From Lichtheimia corymbifera B2541 (Eukaryota > Mucoromycota > Mucoromycetes > Mucorales > Lichtheimiaceae), in the NCBI GenBank assembly GCA_000697475.1, contig JNEU01001073.1, positions 1 to 64,000 on the forward strand: a stretch of DNA of 64,000 bases, in the 5' to 3' direction. Position 1 is the stretch's first letter. Each line of letters begins with the position of its first letter. Below are positions 29,597-42,086 of this stretch, one piece after another. The position numbers and the translations under genes are program-made. Under the pieces are notes generated by a model that was not told the origin of the DNA, made no database searches, and saw nothing but the letters and a program-made list of their open reading frames with translations.

Positions 29597-32500
29597 TTAT
29601 TGATCGTGGAAGTCTCTACCATACAATGTGGGCTTCACATAGCCAGCTCGGATGACCCAGTCGCCAAATGCTTCACCGGAATTCCTTTCAGTGGCATATC
29701 GCTTGATCATAGGCTTGACTTCCTCAAGAATCTCCTCCTCATTCAAAGATTCCTTGTATACCTTGTTGAGACGTTCACCCTTGTGACCACCACCAAGCAA
29801 TAGATTGTATCGACCCATGGACTTGCCAACGAACGCCAATTCAGCCAAATAAGGACGAGCACAGCCGTTGGGACAACCCGTCATACGGATGGTGATGGCA
29901 TCATCACGAAGACCAGCTTCAATCATAGTATCTTCAAGCAAACCAACGAGCTTGGGAAGGTATCTTTCTGATTCAGCCATAGCAAGACCACAGGTAGGAA
30001 GAGCAACACAAGCCATAGCGTTCAAACGCAAACCAGTGAATTGGATATTGTCCATCTTGTACTTGGCAAGGTGAGCCTTGGTCTTTTCGAGATCAGCTTC
30101 AGGAACGTTGGCAATAAGCAAATGTTGGTTGGGAGTAAGGCGGAACTCGCCCTTGTGCCATTTGGCCAATTCACGCAAACCAGTCTTGACAGGGAAATCA
30201 GGCCAGTCCTTCACCTTGCCGTTCTCGATAAACATACCAAAGTGCCACTTGTCACCGACACCCTTGATCCAGCCATAGCGATCAGCATTGTCACGGAACT
30301 CGAAGGGACGCTCAGGTTCAAAAGTGACACCACTGCGCTTCTCAACTTCGCCCTTGAACCAGTCCAAGCCATAGTCATCGATGGTGTATTTGAGACGGGC
30401 ATGCTTACGGTTGGTACGGCAACCATGATCACGTTGAGTAGTCATCACAGCTTCAGCAACGGCAAATGCATCTTCGGGCTTCACGAAACCAAGCATGGAG
30501 GCAGGACGAGGGTATGTCTTTTTGTTGCTGTGTGTTGTACCCATACCACCACCGACAGTAATGTTGTAACCAACCACCTTCTTGTCCTCGACAATAGCCA
30601 CAAAACCGAGATCGTGAGCATAGATATCAACATCGTTGTTGGGAGGAACAGCAATGACAATCTTGAACTTGCGAGGCAAATAAGTGGGACCATAAAGGGG
30701 CTCAAAGTCTTGAACAGCATTGCCAGCCACAGGTTCATCAGCAAGCCAAATCTCGTGATAAGCATTGGTCTTGGGGGCCAAACGAGGCATCAAATCATCG
30801 GCAAACTTTTGAACTTGCTCGTGAATCTCAGGGATCTCAGTGACAGGAGTAACCATGATATTACGATTGACATCACCACAAGCAGCCAAAGTGCTGAGCA
30901 AAGCGTGGTTGATACCACGGATGGTTGAACGAAGGTTGCGCTTCAAGATACCATGCAATTGGAAAGCTTGACGAGTGGTCAACTTGATAGCACCATTGGC
31001 ATATTGATCGGCAAGTTCATCCATCACCAACCATTGATCGGAAGTAGCAACACCACCAGGCATACGGACACGAATCATGAAGCTGTAAGCCTTCTCCAAG
31101 CCTTGCTTCTTGCGCTCCTCACGAATATCACGATCATCTTGGCCATAAGAACCATGGAACTTGAGAAGCTTGCCATTGATTTCAGAAATAGCACCCGTTG
31201 ACTCATCCTTGAGATCCTCGGCAATAGTACCACGCAAGTAGTTGGAGTCGATCTTCATTTGATCATCAGTGAGCTTGGGCTCATCATCCTCAGCACCGAC
31301 GTCCTTGACACCAAGAGACTTCCAGAACTCGGGTTGCCATGCTTGGAAACCAGTTTCATAGCCATCAGCATCTTGATCATCACCCAATCCAAGCTCGACA
31401 AGGCGGTTGGCACCCAACAATTCAAGCTTGGCATCAAATTGCTTGCCAGGACGGTTGTAGAAAATGGCATCTTCTTCACGGGGCCAGTAGTGGCTGTCAC
31501 CAAGACCGAACACAGCAAAGTTGAGATCACCCAAGTTGATATCGCCAACGTTCAAGCCGTTCAATGCCTTCCAGAATTCACGAGCGTTGGATGGCATCTC
31601 ACCTTGACCTGCAGTAGAGCAAATAATAGCAACGTTGGTCTCACCGGCCAAGTCTTGAATGTCTCCATAATCGTCCATAGCCATCAACTTGGTCTTGAGA
31701 CCACGGGACTTGCCACGAGTAGCAATCTTCTTTGCAAGACCTTCAGCATTGCCATTGTCCGAACCAAAAAGAACGAGAAGAGGAGGACCATTGGCATTGC
31801 CAGAAAGACCAGCCAACAACTTTGCATAATCATCACGTGCCTTTGCCTTCAATGCATCATGGCGCTTCTTGACATCCTGTAATAAAGAAAAATAAATGAG
31901 TGATCATGTTCCATTCCATCTATGTATGTATTGAATTAACTTACCGATTCCAAAGAGCTTACAAGAGCATTGGCAATATCAGGATTTTGAGCAACCAATT
32001 GAGTAAGATGATTTTCACGCTTGAGGAAATCTTCAAGATCCTTCTTGATACGCTGGGAATCCAAAGTGAAAGGCTCCTTGTTTTCAGCTTCAAGAGCGGG
32101 ATTCCATCGGTAAAGTGGCCAAGAACCATTGTCAACGGACACCTTGGTTTCCTTGAGAGTCTCCAACGAGCTGCGTTCTTCAGCCTTTGGCAAATAGGCA
32201 ATGACAATGGAAGGACCCTTGTAGGCATCAGCCTCAAGCAAAGCATGCAAGACACCAGTGTAGGAAGAGTAGATAGCCACCGAAGCAACATAGACGGAAC
32301 CAAAGTTCATAGCATACAAGCCAATATCCTTCTTGCGGTTCTCCTTTTCAACAGGTGACGAATAAGGAGTGGTATCCACAATCAACATGTTAACATTCTC
32401 GCCTGAAGTGATAACATGATGAACACCCGATTGACCCAAATCATAAGCCCAAGAATCAGAACCGATCAACCAATTGGATTTAGCCTTGAGAAGATCCTTT

Positions 32501-33804
32501 TGTGCCAACAAAGCCTTGGCCTTGTCATCACTCTCCAAAGCTTGTACAGCAGCAGCAGCAGCAGCATCGACTTGTTCGGGTTGGTGCTTGTTGGACTTGG
32601 CGAGCAATAACCATTGAGACAAGGACTTTTGAGCATCCACGGTAAGAGAAGTGTCCTTGGCAGCCTTTTCCACAGCATCAATGAAACGAGCACGCTCTTG
32701 GATCTTGTTGATCAACTTGCCGAAACCATATTCGGGAGTAGCGGTTTCAGGCTTGGAAGCATCAGGAGACCAAATCGAGGCACTGTTGACAGCATTGGCA
32801 ATCTCAAGACGGTCCTGGAATACCTGATCGAGCATCTTGATATAAGGTGTTTCCACGGGTTCTTGTGCATTGGCAGAGGAGGAGGAGGATGCCTTTTCAG
32901 CAGGTTCACCGACGACAAAACGACGTTCCACTTGAGCCTTGTTGAGTTGATCCAAGACGCCATCCACAGCAGCCTCATTGACAAGAGAAGCATACTGAGC
33001 ACTCACAATATCCACCTCTTCATCACCTGCGACTTGGTATGCAGCAGCCACCTCCAAAAACACAGGGTTCCACGAAGCAGTGAAATCCTGGGGTTCCAAC
33101 ACAGCAATACGCTTGACCGATTTGGGAATTTGACTGAATAATTCGGATGCAGAGAAAGGACGATACACACGAATCTTGAGGACGCCCACCTTGGCAGAAC
33201 CACCATTCTTTTTGATACGTTGCTCAACAGCATCAGCAGCTGCACCCATGGATACAACCACATGCTCAGCATCAGCAGCTCCCACATAAGAAAACGCAGC
33301 GTATTCTCGACCCGTTGTTGAAGCAAACGAAGCAAAAACCTCCTTCAATGAAGCAAACACATCCAAAGCATCCTCGGGCTTGCCTGACTTGTATCGAAGA
33401 TAGGCGGTTTGTGCTGCTGATTGTGGTTGTTGTTGTTCCTGCTGTGTCTTGAGAGCCTCCAATTCCTCGTCAGTGACCAGCTTGCGCACAATGGTATTGT
33501 CAGCTTCAATGGAGGAGCCCGTGGTGTCGTGGAAATGAAGGAATGGTGTGCGTGTCTTGATGGCTGCAACCGTAGCAATGGTGGCGAGATCGCGTGCTTC
33601 TTGGTCAGTGGTGGAACACAACAAAGCAAGACCACTTTGGCTCACAGCCATCACTTGGGCAATAGCGTCGGAGGATTGATGACCTGCAGAGACATTCACC
33701 ACTGCTGGAGTACGGCTACTTGCAAGTTGAAAGAGCTGTGGCACGGCTGCTATAAGGGAAGAAGCTGAAAGATGTCGGACGTCGACGTGTTGGGTAGATG
33801 CCAT
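29597..33804 (-). CDS. MET5: Sulfite reductase [NADPH] beta (hemoprotein) subunit
   Basis: Predicted 1379-residue siroheme subunit of assimilatory sulfite reductase, reducing sulfite to sulfide for cysteine and methionine synthesis in the cytosol. Two exons, 31945-33804 and 29597-31876, joined in phase 0. Layout fits fungal Met5/Ecm17: an N-terminal pyruvate-ferredoxin-oxidoreductase-like region (1-600), a flavodoxin-like domain from about 645 (LFGSDNGNAEG, CSTAGQGEMPSNAREFW), then two sulfite/nitrite reductase half-repeats. The four Fe4S4-siroheme cysteines are present: C1243 and C1249 (ACVALPTCG) and C1288 and C1292 (TGCPNGCARP). Length is close to yeast Met5 (1442). Codon use is strongly biased (CAAG/CACC-type endings), suggesting high expression. 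Confidence 0.96.
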
Positions 33805-35905
33805 GATGTGTTGTATATGCAGATATGATACAGCAGCAAAGGTAGAGAAATATAAACAATGAAGAAGATGGAGAAATAAAGAGGAGGGGGTTGTGCTGTC
33901 AAAAAAGGCTGATGATGATCCGTCCGAGCCTTTCTTTCACGAAAGAGAATGTGATGCAAAAGTTTGGCAGACCACCTTTTGTTACAAAAAACACTCAAAA
34001 AAAAAAAGTCCGGGTCCGCTTGAAACGATCTCATATGCGAGATCAAGCACACAATTTCCCATTACTTTCATTGGTCATCCTCACTCTAGCGGATTCACAA
34101 TCCTTACCCAAGATCATCAATAGAGATGATGTACACTTTATCCATCCACCAACCATCCTTGCAGGATTCAGTCAACCTTGTTGCTATAGTCACGGTTGCT
34201 ACCCAACATTGGAGTTATCCTTATTTATTCTTGCTCGATAGAACACCATGATCATCTTATCTCCACAATACGTATACAATAAAACGATTACCTTGTTGTC
34301 AATGTTATTCATCTCTTTTTTGTGCGACCATGTTTAATAATCAAGCTTGCCCTTTCAACCCCACATTGATTGGTTGAATACGCTGAGCAACCTAGCACAT
34401 GGCACAGTACAATACGTTACTTTATCTTTCACTGACATCCTATTATACATTTAATGGATCGCTGCATGATTGCTATATTCATCCTTATAGCGTAGGGATA
34501 TGTAGTATATGACGCAATGATCGTAATGTTACGCCATGCACACGTTGCTTGTTTGGTTGTCACATGACTTGTTCGAGAAGGACTCTTTCTACCGATATCT
34601 TATTCATGACATCTACAAGGCTCAGGCCAATCGGCGTTCTTCCAAATGAGCAAATATCCGCAAGTGACAACGTTGGCCTATCATTTTGTATCACGCCATT
34701 CATCTTGGCCCGCTCGCAAGAGCCTCTTGTGTTACATACCCAACGCTCTGGATGTCCTGGTATATTTGCATGACACAAGATCATTCCCGATGTGGATCTG
34801 CGAATGGCATCATGAATATATACACCGACTTTATCATCCATAAACCTGGCATGTGGATCGAAATGTATTACAATGCATGCAAATAGCTCTTAGAAATGCT
34901 GTCATATAGAGGGACACGCGCAGCAATATGAATCATAGTAGTAGGATATGCCTACAAGGTGATAAATGCCATCTCTCTAAATGAGTAAGATTTTTATGCA
35001 ACATTTGCCGTCTCACAAGAATGTCCATGCGTCTCCATTCATTCATGGTCGATCGTTGTCCACGATCAGGTTCGTATCACTGTAGGCTTTTAATCAGCCT
35101 GGCTGGTACAACACGTACCAAAGTAATTTCATGCATGGCGAGATATCTTTTGTCCCGGTATGGTATTACTCTGTTGCGATCTAAAGCTGAGCTTTGACAG
35201 TGTGTGCTTTCAATCCATGAATTATAAGACTAAGGATCATCGTTGCTGTATAGAAATCTGCCTATTTGACATTGGTCATGAACCCCTCTTATGCAGTCAT
35301 CCGAGATTTGCAATCCGAGTCTTGTTAGTAACGTGATGATGACCGTAGGTTTGTGGTATAGTATGTAATCATCCTTCAACGTATACCTGATTGGATTCTC
35401 GATCCCAACCATACAAAGCCCACTTGCACACGTCGTGTCTTGTGCATACGAGCAAATTCGAAGAATAGCTGATGGCATATCGAAAGGAGGGCAAATCGGT
35501 CAATATTGACATAAAAAACGATCACCAACTATTATTATGCATCATGGACATTTCGTGACACACGCCGTAGTAAAAGCAGCAGGAGACAAAGAAGAGGAAC
35601 AAAGAGACAATAACCCTACACCAAACGAATAACATACACCGTGAATGTCATATAAAAAACATTTATATTACACATCATCAATGGGATAAGGGGTTAAGCT
35701 GATATTCTAGAGGTGAAGGGGGGCAAGACTATGCGTGGGTGGTAAGGCCATATAATTATGAAGCCCAGCTCGGTACAATGTGCGACATTTGATTTCCTGC
35801 AGCTCCACACCACCACTATGCCACGACGAGACGACTCGGCTGTAAGAAAGAGATGACAAGCGCTATTCTCCTGCCATTGAAGTTGACAGTTTCTTCTACC
35901 ATCAG
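33805..35905. other. Non-coding, divergent region between MET5 and RAV2/Rogdi genes
   Basis: About 2.1 kb without a supportable gene. Short open frames near 34550-34850 occur on both strands but lack splice partners or family resemblance. The last 100 bases before 33804 include an A-rich run near 33998. Confidence 0.55.
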
Positions 35906-37253
35906 ATGCTTCAAGAACAATGGCTATTGCAATGTATTATACCATCAGCTCTAGAACGACTCCAATGCCAACTCCAGGTCATTTTGTTGGGGAAAAGGGA
36001 GAGGGTTATATAACTTGTCAAGTATTCAAACGTTATCTTTCTATGCTTGCTTATATTCATATAGAATAGCTTGAGCATTTTATCCAAGAACAACAGTAAG
36101 CACCGAGCGTGGGTGGCGACTCTATGGGCCACATGCAGATCAATATTTCTTTGTCTCTGAGACTATCCTCCAAACTTAGCTAAAGCCGATTCTCTACCAC
36201 TTTCCTCCGCACAGTAAGTCCATTAACAAAAGTCGTCTACGATCGCCTCATATTAATGGATGATGTTGATGATGGTTTCTAGGAATGAATCGTTGAAAGG
36301 ATACATCACTTTACAAGGTGCACATATTTCAAAAGCCGTACGTCAATGATGGAAATGGTGTCACAAGAAAAAACGTCGTCTACCTTGCAATTCATCATGC
36401 ATCCTTGTTTTTCTTTCAGGAGTTATCAGTTCGATTGAGCAATGGGTCCCATCAGGATATGCAGCTAAAGGCCAGCATTACCTCAGACATGCCCTACTTT
36501 TTGGAGCAGATTCAACAAGGTGCCAATTATCTCATGCTTGCTGCAGAACGTATGGCGACGGTTGACCAACATGACCATGCACTGGTTACCACAGTCGAGG
36601 TATGATGTCGGGTATTCACGGTGTGGATGGATTGTGTAGTGGAAAATTAAGGGGTCAAGTGTACAAATCTGCAGAGTGGCTAATCGTGTGTATATACGTG
36701 TGTGGCAAACCATGTTTTGCATTTTAGCTGTTGGAGGATGTATGCCAATACGTCGATCGTGCCGAACTAGCATTCGAGTATCCCAACGAGACTGAATTGT
36801 TTCCCTACAAAGTATGCCATCCCAAGGTAAGTGTATGGATAAAAGAGGATGCCGAGTGATAGCAAAGGATTAAGATGACCGGTACATTTAGTATTTCACT
36901 CCATCCTTGCGGGAAGACGTCGTAATCGAATTTTGTGTTCAAGATGTTTACATTGTTTGCAACACCTTTGCCCTTGATTTTCGTAACAAGTTTGCAGCAA
37001 CCAACGATACTCATACTTGCGTGTAAGTATGCTCCCTTGCAGCTATGCAAAAGAACGCCACTTGCCTTGTCACTCATTCTGAATCTAATATGTGACGTTA
37101 TTTAGCATGTACAAGGATAAAAACGCCTGGATCATGGATCAATGCCGGACTCAAACACAATCACCCATGTTGACAGAGCTCAAAGCATGTCTCCGATCCA
37201 TCCGTGCTATATGTCAAACTTATCGTCAGATGCTTCTTCAAGTCGATGGTTAA
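35906..37253 (+). CDS. RAV2: Rogdi/Rav2-family protein
   Basis: Predicted 249-residue protein of the Rogdi leucine-zipper/Rav2 family. Yeast Rav2 is part of the RAVE complex that reassembles V1 onto Vo of the vacuolar ATPase. Eight exons: 35906-35977, 36065-36095, 36180-36213, 36283-36337, 36420-36599, 36728-36826, 36892-37022, 37106-37253. Family correspondence: QWLLQCIIPSALERLQCQLQ with the Rogdi N-terminal helix, SLKGYITLQGAHIS with human VKGVLTLQGDALS, a central helix pair, and FTPSLREDVVIEFCVQDVYI with human FAPALPSDLLVNVYINLNKL. The two short exons near the N-terminus were chosen for frame continuity and are less certain than the rest. Confidence 0.8.
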
Positions 37254-37536
37254 ATAAACGCGTGTTTACTATGTAAATCTTTCTAGACCTGTCATCTAAT
37301 ATGTGTGATACGCATCTTTTGGGACTCTATTTCCGAAAAGGTAATATTCATAGGGGTTATGGTTGATGAATGAGTCTCCTTGACGCCGTCAGGTACTCCG
37401 CAGGTATTTGTATATGCATGTGTGTGTGTGATGCGTGTGTTGTACGCATGTACATGCAAATAGGACATCCTTTTTTTTTTTCTTGTTGTTTTGCTTTTGG
37501 TCCCTTTCTTCTTTCAAAATACACACAACACATCAA

Positions 37537-38757
37537 ATGTCGTGCTCATCACCACGCGTCAAGACTGAACCAGAAATCCAACATGAAGATGAATTATTAA
37601 TGTCTTATTTGAATGCTGATTGCGTATCCAACAATTCGCCATGGTCAAGCCCTTCCTCCAAAACAACTGATCTTCAGCCATGTACGCCTCCTGGTTTCAT
37701 TGATGGCTGGTCATTGACATCACCTGGTGTTGTTAGCGGCAGTTCAGCGATGATGGCTCCTACTCCTACTCCCATAGCCAATCTGCCACAATCAGCACAT
37801 GAAGCATACTATCCTGCTATAAGCGCGTCATCAGATCAATTACCTTATCATTATGGTATGGCAGTACCACCTCCACCTCCACCCCAACCATCATCAGTAC
37901 TATCGTTTCTCGAATCCTTTGGACGGCAATTTGGAGGGACCACAACAACAACGACCACAACAACACCAGCTTCACCACAGTATCATCTACAACAGCCACC
38001 TTCACCTGCATCGACAGCCACCTCCTCCAATTCTTCTTGTGTTTCTTCTCCAGGTGTTGGTGGTGAGCAACCCAAACGTAAGCGTGGACGTAAAAAGAGA
38101 GATTCTACAGCTTCGTTGGTCACAAGCACTCCCGTCATTGCACCAGCACCAGCACCAGCAATCCAATCTGCACCCACTACGCCCTCTGCTACAGTGTCAA
38201 GCATCAAAAAGGATATGGATACACAAACATCTACTACTGTTCGACAGCATAGCAACATGGTGGTTGGTACCAAGCAACGAGCTGCTACTGTGACAACATC
38301 ATCACTAGATGACAAGGCCGCGGCTGCATTGGCCAAACGACAAGAGCGATTAATCAAGAATAGAGCAGCTGCTTTATTGTCGCGTAAAAGAAAACGGGAA
38401 CATCTGAACGCGCTTGAAGAGCAAAATCAGACTTTGAGAGCAGAGAATGAGGAATTAAAGTTAAGGCTATCCATGTTGGAGAATCAAGGAACAACAACGA
38501 CGGGAGGATTTCCATCCATGTTGGCAGACAATGATCAAGATCAGCAACAACCTACAGCAGCAATGTTGATGATGGTAAGTGTGGGTTGCTAGTAGTAGCT
38601 GGGAACATGATGGAAGGCTAATCATGAGGGATCCGGTTTTGGATAGATTGTGCTTTTCTTGTTATTACCCCTGATCTCTGCACAGCGACAAAAAAGTCAT
38701 CATATCAAGAATAGTGTTTATTCATCACGTAGTATTTCTCGGGATAAAACAACATGA
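37537..38757 (+). CDS. bZIP transcription factor with predicted C-terminal membrane segment
   Basis: Predicted 382-residue basic leucine zipper protein. Exon 1 is 37537-38574, exon 2 is 38647-38757, joined in phase 0. The start MSCSSPRVKTEPEIQ has a good context (ATCAAATGTC) and a SUMO-type VKTEPE motif. Residues 90-250 are Ser/Thr/Pro-rich. The basic region (KRQERLIKNRAAALLSRKRK, about 267-286) has the ATF6/CREB3-like IKNRxxAxxSRKRKR form and is followed by a heptad zipper to about 320. Splicing the 72-base intron (GTAAGT to ATAG) appends MIVLFLLLPLISA, so the joined stretch AAMLMMIVLFLLLPLISA is long enough for a single membrane helix, then a 22-residue basic tail. Unspliced, the frame ends after five residues (VSVGC). 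The CDS end overlaps the convergent gene by 33 bases. Confidence 0.78.
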
Positions 38758-39203
38758 ACACCAACGAGGTATATAAGCGAGGATCCAGTACCATGTGTAT
38801 TGTTCTTCTACTTTACGGTGCCGTAATGCATTATCGAGATCTCCCTTCTTCCATAACAAATGTAATCCTTCTTGGTCCTGTTCTTGAGAGCATCCATCGC
38901 TTGATTCATCCATATCATCGTCGTCATCATCATCATTGGGATCCACATGCACTTGGGGAACATGGCGTGCTTGTACACGTGCCAACTTGGCCTCTGATAT
39001 AAGAAAAAGTTAATAACAATCGCACTATTATCCTATCATGCTGTTGCTGCTGCTCCCTTACCTAATACTCGTATTGAGTTTTGCGCTTCACGTTCTTCAG
39101 AGGGTGTTTGGATAGATTGCCATCGTGGAACTTGATGAGCCGGGATGGTTGTAGTGTCAGAACCCTTTTGACGAGGTTGCCAGAGCGCATCGTCATCGGA
39201 CAT
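38725..39203 (-). CDS. Small protein of unknown function
   Basis: Predicted 136-residue protein from two exons, 39062-39203 and 38725-38993, with consensus splice sites (GTAAGG, TATCAG) and matching phase. Start MSDDDALWQPRQKG. Visible features: a helix around QNSIRVLEAKLARVQ, an acidic run (DPNDDDDDDDMDESSD) and an aromatic/Cys-rich end (YTWYWILAYIPRWCSCCF) that could be membrane-associated or lipid-modified. The family was not recognised. It overlaps the end of the bZIP gene tail-to-tail by 33 coding bases. Confidence 0.55.
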
Positions 39204-39365
39204 CTGCTGTTTGTGCAATTTCAGTGTTTGCTGGTGGTTGAATGGAAAAGTGTCGTTACATGGAAGCGTCGTTGGATGTGTGCAACTTGGGAGGGAGCTG
39301 AACAAAAAGTGTGTTGAGAAAAGAGATGAGCATGAAAATGAATGTAACCTTGTTTTTTTGATATT

Positions 39366-40250
39366 GAGATTAACCCAGTGAGCGAGATTAACCCAGTGAG
39401 CGAGATTAACCCAGTGAATGAGATTAACCTGGCAAGCGAGATTAACCCAGTGAGTGAGATTAACCCAGTGAATGAGATTAACCCCGTGACCGAGATTAAC
39501 CCAGTGAGCGAGATTAACCCAGTGAATGAGATTAACCCCGTGACCGAGATTAACCTGGAAAGTGAGGAGATTAACCCCGTGACCGAGATTAACCCAGTGA
39601 GTGAGATTAACCCAGTGAATGAGATTAACCTGGAAAGTGAGGAGATTAACCCCGTGACTGAGATTAACCCAGTGAATGAGATTAACCCAGTGAGTGAGAT
39701 TAACCTAGTGACCGAGATTAACCCAGTGAATGAGATTAACCCAGTGAGTGAAGTTAACCCAGTGAGTGAGATTAACCCAGTGAGTGAGATTAACCCAGTG
39801 AGTGAGATTAACCCAGTGAATGAGATTAACCCCGTGACCGAGATTAACCCAGTGAGCGAGATTAACCCAGTGAATGAGATTAACCCCGTGACCGAGATTA
39901 ACCTGGAAAGTGAGGAGATTAACCCCGTGACCGAGATTAACCCAGTGAGTGAGATTAACCCAGTGAATGAGATTAACCTGGAAAGTGAGGAGATTAACCC
40001 CGTGACTGAGATTAACCCAGTGAATGAGATTAACCCAGTGAGTGAGATTAACCTAGTGACCGAGATTAACCCAGTGAATGAGATTAACCCAGTGAGTGAA
40101 GTTAACCCAGTGAGTGAGATTAACCCAGTGAGTGAGATTAACCCAGTGAGTGAGATTAACCCAGTGAATGAGATTAACCCCGTGACCGAGATTAACCCAG
40201 TGAATGAGATTAACCCAGTGAGTGAGATTAACCCGGCAAGTGAGAATGAC
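39366..40250 (+). repeat. 18-base minisatellite array with 348-base higher-order repeat
   Basis: About 48 units of an 18-base repeat, consensus GAGATTAACCCAGTGAGT, with variants GAAT, CCGTGACC and a 21-base form ending CTGGAAAGTGAG. The interval from about 39438 to 40134 consists of two near-identical 348-base blocks (17 units of 18 plus 2 of 21 bases each), followed by a partial third. Because 18 is a multiple of three, one forward and two reverse frames stay open (forward EINPVS hexapeptides), but the forward frame has no in-frame ATG and no recognisable gene context. Confidence 0.95.
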
Positions 40251-40260
40251 CCGGAGAATG

Positions 40261-40624
40261 GAGCACACCGACAACGGATTATTTACTATGCAACTCGACT
40301 GTCGTCCCCGACTAATACACGCGTTTCCTCTTTGTGGGGATTCATACACTGATCTTTATTGATACTACTTTCGTCATTGTGTATCATAGAATGACATTGA
40401 AATCAATAAATAATACGATTGATCATGCAGCCTTCCAACCACACATTGAGCTGCCAAATAACACTATAGACCATGGACAATCAATGTCAGTCATAATACC
40501 GAACACAAGTTTCCTATTGCGGGAAGACTCTTTTCCATTCCCGCAGAATTTGTGCTTGACAATCAGCTTTCTTTTCCCCTTTGGTCTTTGTGCCTCTCTT
40601 TTTCTTTCTCGGACAACCACTGAC
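40261..40624. other. Non-coding, between minisatellite and hydrolase gene
   Basis: Presumed promoter and leader of the hydrolase gene starting at 40625. No other feature recognised. Confidence 0.5.
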
Positions 40625-42086
40625 ATGCCACGTTTGATACCATCAGAAGAATTTACAATCCCTGTTCATCAAAGCACTCCTGGATGGGATACCGAGCAAC
40701 TTGCTGTGGAGAAGCATACCTACCCAGCTCCCTCCAATACAAGCCAACAACGCATCGCTTTCCTTTGGTCACATGCAAATGGCTTCAGCAAGGAAATGAT
40801 GCACCCATTGATGCAACGTTTTGCAGTCCAACTGCGTTCTCTTCCATCTTTCCAATCAATCACCTTTGATTTCTATGGATTCGATGCACGCTACTCTGGT
40901 GATTCTGCTTGCTTAAACAATGATCACCCTTTCAATCCAAAATGTAAGGTTTTTTTACCCTTTTTTACCCTGGTTACACACGATCGTTGCATACACTAAC
41001 AATAAATCCACTAGATTCATGGTTTGATAATGCCATGGATATGATCCAAGTGATCAAAGAAATGGACCTTTATGACAATTACGACAAGGTCATAGGTGTT
41101 GGTCATAGCTTTGGTGCATGCTCGATGTAGGTACCCGTTTTTTTCACATGCCAAAACTCAGCGCATATGTTGAAGTACAAACGATGACTAAAAATTCCAT
41201 GATCTTTATAGGATGGTTGCCGAGTTTCTATTCCCCAAAACTTTCCATGCTCTTTGTCTTATTGAACCGGTGGTCAGCCCCTACGTATTTCCCTATGAAG
41301 CCTTGTCCCAATTCCCTGCCATGTCATTGACTTTGAAACGTCGTGACACGTGGCCAAACCGGTAATAATGGGCAGCGTGATACAATTACCCCACGTTTTT
41401 GAAATGCAGCATGGAACTAATGTTGTATTTGTATGTACCAGGGAGGCTTGCTATACGTCGCTCAAGGATCGTCCTTTTTGGCGTGATTTACATCCCGAAG
41501 TATTCGAGAATTATGTGGTAAGTCTTCATTTTTACATCACCCGACCCACTGGATTCTCATCGATTTGCAGCAATATGCACTCTACGATACACCCGATGGC
41601 AATGTCAAGTTGAAATGCCCCAAGGAGGTGGAACATGTAAGTTATTGCTAAGCTTATCATATGAGCATAGAGTGGCTCATGATCATCATGAATGATATAT
41701 ACATAGGCTGTTTATTGGGCTAGTCTCTATGGATCACCCACCGTCTTTAATTCTTTGAGATGTCTTACTATTCCTGTGCACATCGTGCATGCGGACAGAT
41801 CCACCTTGTGAGTTGGCAGCAGAATCAAATGCTATCTCATGCTCACATGTATATTGTAGTACCGATCCATCTTCCGCTGATGATATCAAGGCATTATCCC
41901 CGCTTATCAGCAATGCTCTCGTCGAAGGCTCACACGTCGTTCCACTTGAAAACCCTGATATGATTGGTAAGAAACACGGTAGTAAAGCATGTCATTCAGG
42001 ATCGCTAAACATAAACTTCATGATATATAGTGCCCGAGGTTATGCATTTGGTTAATAGAGCCTTGGAGACCCGTGCAAAGTTATAA
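40625..42086 (+). CDS. Peroxisomal alpha/beta hydrolase (Lpx1-like)
   Basis: Predicted 328-residue alpha/beta-hydrolase-fold protein. Eight exons: 40625-40943, 41015-41126, 41212-41361, 41442-41517, 41571-41636, 41707-41807, 41860-41966, 42031-42086. It has the oxyanion-region WSHANGFSKE, the nucleophile elbow GHSFGA (Ser138), a likely acid in VHADRST and a C-terminal His in EGSHVVPLENPD. The HANGF motif and overall form resemble yeast peroxisomal lipase Lpx1 and the fungal AKT2-type hydrolases. The protein ends in RAKL; the last three residues AKL fit the type 1 peroxisomal targeting signal, supporting a peroxisomal location. Substrate (lipid or acyl ester) is not known. Confidence 0.88.

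Noticed and set aside
30041..30928. A 295-codon frame antisense to sulfite reductase
   Set aside because: Arises from the strong codon bias of the real gene on the other strand; no splice or family evidence.
39378..40352. A 324-codon open frame of EINPVS hexapeptides
   Set aside because: The frame stays open because the repeat unit is 18 bases; there is no in-frame ATG, reverse frames are open for the same reason, and the tail has no conserved feature. Treated as a minisatellite.
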